Source of the DNA: an uncultured Fibrobacterota bacterium
GTDB taxonomy: Bacteria > Fibrobacterota > Chitinivibrionia > Chitinivibrionales > Chitinispirillaceae
NCBI GenBank assembly: GCA_903888815.1
Contig: CAISVC010000464.1
Coordinates: 1 to 21,778 of the forward strand
Direction: 5' to 3'
Length of the DNA: 21,778 nt
Positions 14,908 through 21,778 of the stretch are shown here, piece by piece (position 1 is the stretch's first letter; each line of letters opens with the position of its first letter). The position numbers and the translations under genes are program-made. The notes beneath the pieces were generated by a model. The model made no database searches, was not told where the DNA came from, and saw only the letters and a list, made by a program, of their open reading frames with translations.

Positions 14908-15006
14908 GAAGTACCTGTGCACAATGACCGCTGTTGTATTCGACTGATGACGCTGTCTCGCTTGCCTTATCATTCCGTCACCACCTAATTTTTACCACTA
15001 CCTGCT

Positions 15007-15801
15007 ATGTCTGCAATCAACGTCAATGCCATCTCATTCCACTATACGGAAAATGCTCCAGTGCTTAAAACAGTTTCGTTTGAAGTGCAGGAAAAAGAGA
15101 GATGGGCCATTATCGGCAAAAACGGCAGCGGCAAATCAACCCTGTTGAAGTGCATCGGCAATCTTTTGAAGGTCAAGAGCGGTTCTATTTCAGTTGAAGG
15201 AAAACCTGTAACATCTTATCGTTTTAAGGAATTAGCAAGGTTGATTGCATATGTCCCTCAAGCCGGCAACCGTTCTCTGCCGCCCTATTCGGTCAGGGAA
15301 TTCGTTATGCTCGGGCGGTTTCCTTATCAGGGGTTTTTCGGATTGCCCGGTCTGCAGGACAGGAAGATTGCAGAGGCGGTGCTCCAGCTCACCGATACTG
15401 ATGCGCTTGCCGACCGGTTGCTGCATACGCTCAGCGGCGGAGAACTGCAGCGGGTTTTTTTAGCGGCCGCAGTGGCGCAGAAGACCGGTATTCTGCTCCT
15501 GGATGAGCCCATGTCTTTTCTGGATCCGCTTCATCAGGCGATGATGCAGCGCTCGTTAGACAGGATCCAGGAAGAGTTCGCCGTTACCATTTTAACGGTA
15601 ACACATGATGTCAATCATGCACTCAATCGGTTTTCCCATATTTGTGCGCTGACGAATGGCGCTCCTTTTTATATCGGAACAACGGTGCGGTTCAAAGAAA
15701 ATGCGCGAAAGCTGTTACAGGATATTTATTCCATAACATTTTCAGAAATAAGTAGTTGTAATGGTCACTTAAAGTATTATTTACCCGAAGGCGTTGCGTA
15801 A
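15007..15801 (+). CDS. ABC transporter ATPase of FecCDE/BtuCD type
   Basis: The ATP-hydrolysing subunit of an importer for iron chelates, cobalamin or a similar metal complex, on the cytoplasmic face of the inner membrane. Its 264 residues include Walker A G-K-N-G-S-G-K-S-T (37-45), the Q-loop Y-V-P-Q (Gln84), signature L-S-G-G-E (141-145), Walker B I-L-L-L-D-E (161-166) and the switch histidine in V-T-H-D (His199). The ATG lacks a good ribosome site and follows a leader of about 115 bases. The permease begins two bases after the stop, so the two are cotranscribed. The substrate cannot be told. Confidence 0.9.
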   Translation: MSAINVNAISFHYTENAPVLKTVSFEVQEKERWAIIGKNGSGKSTLLKCIGNLLKVKSGSISVEGKPVTSYRFKELARLIAYVPQAGNRSLPPYSVREFVMLGRFPYQGFFGLPGLQDRKIAEAVLQLTDTDALADRLLHTLSGGELQRVFLAAAVAQKTGILLLDEPMSFLDPLHQAMMQRSLDRIQEEFAVTILTVTHDVNHALNRFSHICALTNGAPFYIGTTVRFKENARKLLQDIYSITFSEISSCNGHLKYYLPEGVA

Positions 15802-15803
15802 CA

Positions 15804-16802
15804 ATGCGTTATTTCCGTTATCGCGTTATACTACTTATTCTGCTTTTCATTGCCGCTCTTGTCGTCGTCGGAGCAGCCGCCTTTATTGGTATGAAGTTCA
15901 TGACATTATCCATGATTGCTGCAAGCCCGTTGAATCGCGAAATTTTCTGGCTCCTGCGTGTGCCCCGTGTTCTGACCGCTTTTCTGGCAGGCTCAGGGCT
16001 GGCGCTCTGCGGAATGGTTTTTCAGGCCCTCTTCCGCAACCCTCTGGCCGATCCCTTTACGCTCGGTACGGCAAGCGGCGCTTCATGCGGTGCCGCAGTT
16101 ACGATGCTTGCCGGAATTACCGGGTCATTCATAGGCATCCCCATGGTCTCCATCGGGGCGTTCATCGGTGCGGTGGCCGCCATGGCCTGCGTTTCTGCAA
16201 TAGCCTCGCTTAAAAGAACGTCATCGAGTCTTACCATGCTTCTTGCCGGGATCGCGGTGAGCTTTCTTTTCTCAAGCCTTCTCATGTTTTTTCAGTACAT
16301 GAGCAGTTTTCGCGACTCTTTTCAGATTGTCCGGTGGCTCATGGGGGGAATTCAGATTGCAAGCTATGCTACGCTCGGCCCGCTGCTGTCATTCTGGTGC
16401 ATCGGTGTTACCCTGATCGTCCTGCAATTGCCCCGGCTCGATCAACTGCTTGCCGGGGAGGATCTGGCCAGAAGCCGCGGCGTTGACATCGCGGCAACAA
16501 AGCAATGGCTGCTTGCCGCAACAACACTGCTCATTGCCGGTATCGTAGCGGTCTGCGGGCCGGTGGGATTCATCGGGCTCATGGTTCCGCATATATGCCG
16601 GAGGATTGTCTCGGCGAACCACCTTTTCCTCGGCCCTGCCTGCATTTTCGTGGGCGGAAGCCTGCTTGTCGCCGCGGACACGGTCGGCAGGACTATCATC
16701 GCTCCCGCGGAACTGCCGGTCGGCGTCCTGACCGCGCTCATGGGCGGGCCGTTTTTTCTGTGGCTGCTGTTTGGGAAAAGAAGAACGTTCGATGCGTTTT
16801 AG
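15804..16802 (+). CDS. FecCD-family ABC transporter permease
   Basis: Polytopic inner-membrane subunit (332 residues, about ten helices) that pairs with the preceding ATPase. Family hallmarks: V-P-R-V-L-T-A-F-L-A-G-S-G-L-A-L-C-G, then Q-A-L-F-R-N-P-L-A-D-P-F-T-L-G, and near the end C-G-P-V-G-F-I-G-L-M-V-P-H-I-C-R-R. It starts 2 bases after the ATPase stop. No periplasmic binding protein follows; the next gene is a small barrel. The binding protein is therefore elsewhere or before the window's annotated region. Confidence 0.92.
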   Translation: MRYFRYRVILLILLFIAALVVVGAAAFIGMKFMTLSMIAASPLNREIFWLLRVPRVLTAFLAGSGLALCGMVFQALFRNPLADPFTLGTASGASCGAAVTMLAGITGSFIGIPMVSIGAFIGAVAAMACVSAIASLKRTSSSLTMLLAGIAVSFLFSSLLMFFQYMSSFRDSFQIVRWLMGGIQIASYATLGPLLSFWCIGVTLIVLQLPRLDQLLAGEDLARSRGVDIAATKQWLLAATTLLIAGIVAVCGPVGFIGLMVPHICRRIVSANHLFLGPACIFVGGSLLVAADTVGRTIIAPAELPVGVLTALMGGPFFLWLLFGKRRTFDAF

Positions 16803-16966
16803 CGGGGGACGCCTCGGGCCGCCGGCCGCCATCGGGCCGCTCCGCCAGAGCTTCCCGGTAATGCCGGATATCGCTCCTTTATAAAACAGTTGCGATGTGA
16901 TTCATATTTTGGTAATTTTAAGAAGCAGGGAATAACCTTTTTCCGCAAAAAACGAAAGGATGTGCT

Positions 16967-17389
16967 ATGAAGCCTCGTTTCCTCCGTGCATTGATTTTCG
17001 CAGCGGTTATTTTTTCCGCATCATCAGCGGTCCGGGCCGAGGTCGCCGCAGGTTTTGTCCTGGGCGAACCGACGGGTATCAGCGTCAGGATTAACCATTT
17101 CCCGGTGCTGGGTTTTGCCTGGTCAATGACCCATGACTGGATGTACATACAGGGCGATTATATCTTTATTGACAGGATGATTCAGGAGCGGCTCAGGTGG
17201 TATCTCGGCGCCGGGGTTGTGCTTGAAGCGGGTCATGACGGCGGTATCGGCGGCCGCGTACCCATCGGACTGCTCTGGCCCTTTGACCCTAAATTCGAGG
17301 CTTTCGGCGAAATCGCCCCGGGCATTAATCTGATTCCTGAAGTCAACGCCCTGCTCTTCGTCGGGATCGGGATCAGATATATTTTTTAA
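16967..17389 (+). CDS. Small predicted outer-membrane beta-barrel protein, 140 aa
   Basis: It begins with a clear signal peptide (M-K-P-R-F-L-R, then a hydrophobic core, cleavage near V-R-A). The mature part of about 115 residues alternates polar and hydrophobic residues with Gly-rich turns, as in an outer-membrane barrel: A-G-F-V-L-G-E-P-T-G-I-S-V, W-Y-L-G-A-G-V-V-L-E, G-G-R-V-P-I-G-L and F-G-E-I-A-P-G-I. It ends in G-I-R-Y-I-F, with a terminal aromatic residue as expected for barrel-assembly recognition. It resembles small barrels of the DUF3996 kind, but I do not assign a specific function. Ribosome site AAAGGA is 6 bases before ATG 16967. It is about 165 bases after the permease, so it may or may not be in the same operon. 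Confidence 0.75.
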   Translation: MKPRFLRALIFAAVIFSASSAVRAEVAAGFVLGEPTGISVRINHFPVLGFAWSMTHDWMYIQGDYIFIDRMIQERLRWYLGAGVVLEAGHDGGIGGRVPIGLLWPFDPKFEAFGEIAPGINLIPEVNALLFVGIGIRYIF

Positions 17390-17507
17390 AATTCGAACCT
17401 GCTGCTGTTCTCCGCTGGAAGCCGGAAACTTTGTTCTGTACTGTTTCAGCCGATTAAGCTATACTTAATGGATGATTTTTTAAGGTTGTATACGGGGATA
17501 CTGCCGA

Positions 17508-18734
17508 ATGAACGTTGATACCTATCTGAAATCACTGGTGGTTGAGGGTGTTTCCGACCTTCATTTCAAGGTGGGGCGGCCTCCTTTACGGAGGATATAC
17601 GGGGCGATGCAGGCGGTTCAGGCAGAGCCGCTTGAGGCCAAGCATACCGAGGATCTCGCAAAGCATTTTCTGGGCGTTCAGCACTGGCACCGGCTGGAGA
17701 AGGACCTGGAGGTTGATTTAGCGTACGCGATACCCGGCTATGCGCGCTTCAGGGTCAATATTTTCAGGCAGCGCGGCGTGATTTCGATTGCCATGCGCTT
17801 CATTCCGTTTAAAATCCATACCCTCGATGATCTGGGCATACCTCCTATCGTCAAGAAAATCGCCCTCTCCAACCGCGGGCTGATTCTCGTCACCGGCATG
17901 AGCGGCTCCGGAAAATCATCGACCCTTGCGGCCATGATCGATGAGATCAACCGCAGCTGGCCGTGTCATATCATCACCATCGAGGACCCGATCGAATTTC
18001 TGCACGACGATAAAGTCGCCGTCATCAATCAGCGTGAAGTGGGCATGGACACCGTCGATTTCCACCATGCGCTCAGGGGAGCGCTCAGGCAGGACCCGGA
18101 CGTCATCCTGGTGGGAGAGCTGCGGGATTCCGAGAGCATGGAAATCGCCCTGCGCGCCGCCGAAACCGGGCACCTTGTCATGTCGACGCTCCATACCACG
18201 GACGCGAAAGAAACGGTCGGCCGTTTTATCGATACCTTCCCGGCCAGTCAGCAGCGTCAGGTGCGGATCCAGCTCGCCTACAACCTGCGGGCCGTGATTT
18301 CCCAGCGGCTCCTTGAGCGGGCCGACAAGAAGGGGCTGGTGCTTGCCGCCGAGGTCATGATTATCAACGCGGCGATACGCGGGTATATCCTTGAGGCTGA
18401 AAAGCTCGCCGATATCGTTGAAAATATCGGCAAGGGCAAGGAGCAGTACGGCATGCAGACCTTCGATCAGGCGATCCTGGAATTGTATTCAAAGGGCCTC
18501 ATTACCGTTGACGAGGCGCTGCAGAACGCCACCAGCCCGGTGGATATGCGGCTCAAACTGCACCTGGAGGAGCATACGCTGAAAATGTCGCAGGAAGAGG
18601 ATACGGCTCAGAAAAAAACGCCGACGATGGAGGAACTTATAAGAATGCCGCAGAGTACCGGTGAAGAGGCTGCTCCTAAAAAACCGCCGCCGCCCCCGCG
18701 CGTTCCAGAGGTCAGGATACCGCAAAGCCGTTAA
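17508..18734 (+). CDS. PilT/PilU-like type IV pilus retraction ATPase with Pro-rich C-terminal tail
   Basis: Hexameric motor ATPase of the PilT family, 408 residues. Visible motifs: D-L-H-F-K-V-G-R-P-P near the N-terminus; Walker A G-M-S-G-S-G-K-S-S (130-138), where most PilT have G-P-T-G-S-G-K; aspartate box T-I-E-D-P-I-E (157-163); Walker B V-I-L-V-G-E (199-204); histidine box G-H-L-V-M-S-T-L-H-T. The usual A-I-R-N-L-I-R-E is here A-I-R-G-Y-I-L-E, so it may be PilU-like. A C-terminal extension of about 45 residues is charged and Pro-rich (K-K-P-P-P-P-P-P-R-V-P), unlike canonical PilT. Its stop overlaps the stop of the convergent pilB-like gene. A TATACT at 17460-17465 lies upstream, but without a convincing -35. 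Confidence 0.9.
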   Translation: MNVDTYLKSLVVEGVSDLHFKVGRPPLRRIYGAMQAVQAEPLEAKHTEDLAKHFLGVQHWHRLEKDLEVDLAYAIPGYARFRVNIFRQRGVISIAMRFIPFKIHTLDDLGIPPIVKKIALSNRGLILVTGMSGSGKSSTLAAMIDEINRSWPCHIITIEDPIEFLHDDKVAVINQREVGMDTVDFHHALRGALRQDPDVILVGELRDSESMEIALRAAETGHLVMSTLHTTDAKETVGRFIDTFPASQQRQVRIQLAYNLRAVISQRLLERADKKGLVLAAEVMIINAAIRGYILEAEKLADIVENIGKGKEQYGMQTFDQAILELYSKGLITVDEALQNATSPVDMRLKLHLEEHTLKMSQEEDTAQKKTPTMEELIRMPQSTGEEAAPKKPPPPPRVPEVRIPQSR

Positions 18735-20893
18735 ATCTCGGTTGTTGCCGCGATCACCTGTTCGATCGTCGTATTTCCTTCCAGGGCGATTGAAATTCCG
18801 GCCTGGCGCAGCGATTTCATGCCGTCTTTTTCCGCCTGTTCCTGAATCTCCATTGTCGGCGCGTTCCTCAGGATGAGCTTGCGGATTTCCTTTGAGATAA
18901 CGAGAAATTCGAAGATGCCGATACGGCCCGTAAAGCCCGCGCCGTTGCAGGCAACGCAGCCTTCTCCTTTATAGAATTTCAGCGCCGATTCCTTCTTCAG
19001 GTTGAGCTGATCAAGGAGTTCATCGGGAGGGGAATATTCAACCTTGCACTTGGAGCATATCCTCCGTACCAGACGCTGGGCGATAATGAGGTTCAGGGAC
19101 GACCCCAGAAGCAGGGGAGGAATGCCGATATCGACAAAACGCGCGATGGTGCTTGCCGCGTCGTTGGTGTGCAGCGTGCTGAACACGAGGTGTCCGGTGA
19201 GCGCCATTTTAATGGCGATGTCGGCGGTCTCATTGTCGCGGATTTCACCGATGAGAATGATGTCGGGGTCCTGACGGAGGATGGACCGCAGCGCGCCGGC
19301 AAAGGTCAGGCCGATCTTGGTGTTGACATGCACCTGGTTGATGCCTTCCATGTGGAATTCGACCGGGTCCTCGACCGTAATGATGTTCTTGGTAACATTC
19401 TTGATTACCGATATCGCCGAATAGAGCGTCGTTGATTTGCCCGATCCCGTGGGACCCGTGACGATGATCATGCCGTAGGGCTTGGTGATCTGCGTTTTGA
19501 AAATGCCGATGTCATGCGGGCTGAAGCCGAGGTTCGTGACGCTTTTTTCAAAAGCTTCCTTGTCGAGGATACGCATCACCACTTTTTCGCCGAAAATCGT
19601 AGGCAGAATCGATACGCGGATATCCACCTCGCGTTTTCCCATCTTGACGACCATGCGGCCGTCCTGCGGCAGCCGCCTTTCCGCAATATCAAGGTTCGAA
19701 AGGATTTTTATGCGGGTGACGATCGCCTGGTGCGACTGTTTGGGCGGCGACATCACTTTATGCATATCGCCGTCGATGCGGTTGCGGACCACGAGTTCGT
19801 GCTCCTGCGGCTCGACGTGGATGTCGCTCGCGCGGTCACGCACGGCATTGCCGATGAGCATGTTCACGAGCTTGACAATGCCGAGCTCGGCCCCTGCCGC
19901 GGCGATTTCGTCGAGGTTGACCTCCTCCTGCCTGTCCTCGACGTACTCCACGCCCTCATCGAGGTCGTGCATGAGGCTTGACGCGTCTTTGTGCGAGGAG
20001 ATGTCGCGGTAAAAACGGTCGATGGAGGTGCTGATATCGTCGTGCTTGCCGAGCGTCGGCCTGATCGTAAGCTCGGTAATGTCGCGCAGGCTGTCGAGGA
20101 GGCGCAGGTCGAGGACGTCGGTCATTGCCACGCTGAGCTCGGTGTCGTGCTTTTCAAGCGCGATGCAGTCGTACCGCCGGGCCACGTGTTCGGGAATGAG
20201 CGCCACCACGTTCAGGTCGGCGGCGGCATACTGGCGGGCCGTGGCGATCGGCACGGCCAGCTGGAAAGAGAGAAAATGGAGTTTCTGGTCCTCGTCGATG
20301 AAACCAAGTTCGACGAGCGCATCGCCGATCCGCTTGCCGGAGCTTTTCTGATGGTCGAGCGCTTTTTTAAGCTGCACGGCGTTAATCACATTGTTCTGCA
20401 CCAGGATTTCGCCGAGCGCATGCGTCTTGCGGCCGAATTCGGTGCGTGAACTCTCCCGCTGCTTGTTGAGTTTGATCGACACCACGTGCATCATGATCGT
20501 TTTGGCGAACTGTTCGGGCGGCTGCGGGAGATAGACTATGTAATCGGTCGCCAGTTCGAGTTTGTTCTGTTCGATGGTCTGCCGGTCGGCGTCGAAAGCG
20601 AGCACAATGACAATCGGGATTTTTCTCACCAGTTTGAGCGTTGCGATATCATGAACGAACGTATCGACCTTAACCGACGGGTCGTAGAGGACGCAGACAA
20701 TGTCGCACCAGAGCTGGTCGCGGTGGGCCTGGCCGGCTTTTACGAAGCGCAGCGTCGGATCGACCGACAGGGGATTGAAAAGCGGGACAACCTCCTTGAG
20801 CTTGGAATCGTTATAGCTGAAAAGCGCCAGGATGATTTGCGTTCCCGGACCGGTCTCGGCTGCCGGCACTGCCGTTTGCGTTTGTGGGGCCAT
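18731..20893 (-). CDS. pilB: PilB/GspE-type pilus extension ATPase with extra N-terminal receiver-like domain
   Basis: Drives pilus assembly at the inner membrane. At 720 residues it is longer than typical PilB. Domains in order: a receiver-like alpha/beta region (about 18-140), a GspE N-terminal/MshEN domain (about 155-295), a linker, and the ATPase core (about 330-715). Core motifs: Walker A G-P-T-G-S-G-K-S-T (480-488), aspartate box T-V-E-D-P-V-E (506-512), Walker B I-I-L-I-G-E (545-550), histidine box, and the zinc-binding cysteines 613, 616, 646 and 649. In the extra domain Asp71 in L-Y-D-P could match the phosphoacceptor, but no acidic pair follows strand 1, and the conserved Lys near the end is replaced (L-P-Q-P-P-E), so it looks degenerate. 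The ATG at 20893 has no ribosome site; a perfect -10 sits 9 bases upstream. Confidence 0.9.
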   Translation of the reverse strand: MAPQTQTAVPAAETGPGTQIILALFSYNDSKLKEVVPLFNPLSVDPTLRFVKAGQAHRDQLWCDIVCVLYDPSVKVDTFVHDIATLKLVRKIPIVIVLAFDADRQTIEQNKLELATDYIVYLPQPPEQFAKTIMMHVVSIKLNKQRESSRTEFGRKTHALGEILVQNNVINAVQLKKALDHQKSSGKRIGDALVELGFIDEDQKLHFLSFQLAVPIATARQYAAADLNVVALIPEHVARRYDCIALEKHDTELSVAMTDVLDLRLLDSLRDITELTIRPTLGKHDDISTSIDRFYRDISSHKDASSLMHDLDEGVEYVEDRQEEVNLDEIAAAGAELGIVKLVNMLIGNAVRDRASDIHVEPQEHELVVRNRIDGDMHKVMSPPKQSHQAIVTRIKILSNLDIAERRLPQDGRMVVKMGKREVDIRVSILPTIFGEKVVMRILDKEAFEKSVTNLGFSPHDIGIFKTQITKPYGMIIVTGPTGSGKSTTLYSAISVIKNVTKNIITVEDPVEFHMEGINQVHVNTKIGLTFAGALRSILRQDPDIILIGEIRDNETADIAIKMALTGHLVFSTLHTNDAASTIARFVDIGIPPLLLGSSLNLIIAQRLVRRICSKCKVEYSPPDELLDQLNLKKESALKFYKGEGCVACNGAGFTGRIGIFEFLVISKEIRKLILRNAPTMEIQEQAEKDGMKSLRQAGISIALEGNTTIEQVIAATTEI

Positions 20894-20902
20894 AGTTAAA
20901 AA

Positions 20903-20930
20903 ATTATAACAGGTGAAGACGTAAATTCAA
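20903..20930 (-). promoter_or_regulatory. Candidate promoter directly before pilB, implying a leaderless transcript
   Basis: On the minus strand: TTGAAT, 16-base spacer, perfect TATAAT, then 9 bases to the ATG. With a normal start 6-8 bases after the -10, the mRNA would begin 1-3 bases before, or at, the start codon. No Shine-Dalgarno sequence precedes the ATG, which agrees with leaderless translation. Confidence 0.5.
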
Positions 20931-21009
20931 CAGGATAATTGGGAAGCTGTATTCCATGGATTATAAAATACCGCCTGCGCCGGTACAAGGAGAAGGGGCG
21001 GCGGAACCC

Positions 21010-21778
21010 TTACTGCATGAGACTTTTACGGAAGTCTTCCTTGTCGGGGCTTGCGGCCATCGCATCGTCCTCGGTGACGAGCCCTCCATTGACGAGGGAT
21101 ACCAGCGACTGGTTTATGGTCTGCATGCCGAATTTGGTGCCGAGCATGATCTGGTTGTCGATGTGCTGCAGCTTGTTTTCGCGGATCAGCGCCCTGATGG
21201 CCGGCGTGGCGATCATTATTTCCATGGCGAGTTGCAGGCCGCCGCCGACTTTCGGCAGCAGCACCTGGGAGAGCACGCCGTTGAGGCACATCGAGAGTTG
21301 TGTGCGGATTTGCTGCTGCTTGTCGCCCGGGAATACGTCGACGATGCGCGCCAGGGTCTGCGAGCATGAGTTGGTATGCAGCGTGGCGAAACAGAGGTGG
21401 CCTGTTTCGGAGATGGTGAGGGACGCCTGTATTGATTCCATGTCGCGCATTTCCCCGAGAAGCACCACGTCCGGGTTCTGGCGGAGAATGCTTTTCAGCG
21501 CGGCCTGGAAGGATTTGGTATCGGCATAGACTTCGCGCTGGTCAACCGTCGACTTTTTATGCGGGTGGAGGTATTCGATGGGGTCTTCGATGGTGATGAT
21601 ATGGTAGGGAAATTTATCATTGACGCGGTCGATCATGGCGGCAAGCGTGGTCGATTTGCCGCAGCCCGTCGGTCCGGTGACAAGCACAAGGCCGTTCGGA
21701 CGGTCCGACAGCTCCTTGACCACGGGCGGCAGGCCGAGATCATCGAAGGTCATAAGCTCGTAGGCGATCCTCCGGAAC
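21010..21778 (-). CDS. pilT: PilT-type type IV pilus retraction ATPase, 5' end beyond the window
   Basis: The frame is open to the window's right edge. Eight codons upstream of the in-frame ATG at 21753 encode F-R-R-I-A-Y-E-L, which continues the PilT homology, so that ATG is internal. About 255 residues of the C-terminal part are present. They include Walker A G-P-T-G-C-G-K-S-T, the aspartate box T-I-E-D-P-I-E, Walker B V-V-L-L-G-E, the histidine box G-H-L-C-F-A-T-L-H-T, and A-I-R-A-L-I-R-E, the canonical PilT signature. It is upstream of pilB on the same strand with a gap of about 115 bases that contains pilB's own promoter. Unlike the paralogue at 17508, it has no Pro-rich tail and a standard Walker A, so it is the likelier true PilT. 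Confidence 0.92.
   Translation of the reverse strand, partial: FRRIAYELMTFDDLGLPPVVKELSDRPNGLVLVTGPTGCGKSTTLAAMIDRVNDKFPYHIITIEDPIEYLHPHKKSTVDQREVYADTKSFQAALKSILRQNPDVVLLGEMRDMESIQASLTISETGHLCFATLHTNSCSQTLARIVDVFPGDKQQQIRTQLSMCLNGVLSQVLLPKVGGGLQLAMEIMIATPAIRALIRENKLQHIDNQIMLGTKFGMQTINQSLVSLVNGGLVTEDDAMAASPDKEDFRKSLMQ

Noticed and set aside
14887..15006. Cobalamin or other riboswitch in the ABC operon leader
   Set aside because: No B12-box or other conserved riboswitch core could be found in the leader, and a short GTGCA/TGCAC stem is not enough.
16890..16918. Promoter before the small barrel gene
   Set aside because: TTGCGA-N17-TAATTT is well spaced, but the -10 matches only 3 of 6 positions.
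19991..20449. Plus-strand ORFs antisense to pilB and pilT (also 20486-20899, 20939-21529)
   Set aside because: They are frame shadows of high-GC coding sequence, with no domain or ribosome site.
1..21778. CRISPR array, tRNA, rRNA, prophage
   Set aside because: No regularly spaced repeats, cloverleaf sequences, rRNA segments or phage genes were seen.

Overview
The window is about 21.8 kb of moderately GC-rich bacterial DNA that is densely coded, with one AT-rich gap. Gene content suggests a Gram-negative, didermic bacterium. There are secreted proteins ending in short 'G-R' beta-rich tails like those of type IX secretion and Fibrobacter-type sorting domains, a DUF3160 protein, a small outer-membrane barrel, and type IV pilus motor ATPases. 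I lean towards Fibrobacterota or a relative in the FCB group, but this is inference from gene families. There is no rRNA or other marker in the window.

Layout. (1) 2-3862, plus strand: the 3' part of a secreted YGNG-repeat propeller protein, then a secreted DUF3160 protein. (2) 3863-4951: an AT-rich, gene-poor stretch with a possible 59-codon ORF, several palindromes including a perfect 17-bp hairpin, and a 12-bp direct repeat. (3) 4952-6955, minus strand: a eukaryotic-type UDP-glucose pyrophosphorylase followed by an unrecognised 184-residue protein. (4) 7128-9178, plus strand: a LarE-type sulfur transferase, then a secreted calcineurin-like phosphoesterase close to the CPPED1 family with its own strong extended -10 promoter. 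(5) 9265-9540, minus strand: a small cupin. (6) 9731-12912, plus strand: inositol-phosphatase family enzyme, a 36-residue membrane peptide, folC and an AEC-family transporter. (7) 12985-14814, minus strand: a large secreted propeller-like protein with a sorting-like tail. (8) 15007-17389, plus strand: ABC ATPase and FecCD permease of a metal-chelate or cobalamin importer, then a small outer-membrane barrel protein. (9) 17508-21778: a type IV pilus motor cluster. It has a PilT/PilU-like ATPase on the plus strand, meeting tail-to-tail a PilB-like extension ATPase on the minus strand, with a canonical PilT (cut by the window edge) upstream of pilB.

How it fits together. The pilus ATPases would power extension (PilB) and retraction (two PilT paralogues). 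The PilB carries an extra N-terminal domain that looks like a degenerate receiver, and its best promoter lies so close to the ATG that its mRNA may be leaderless. The four secreted proteins are unrelated in their main domains but share a similar C-terminal tail, so they may use one export or anchoring route. The rest is ordinary metabolism (UDP-glucose, folate, inositol phosphates) and transport. I see no CRISPR array, phage, tRNA, rRNA or intact insertion sequence. The observations most worth following are the PilB N-terminal domain, the small membrane peptide next to folC, the shared tails, and the hairpin-rich AT island.
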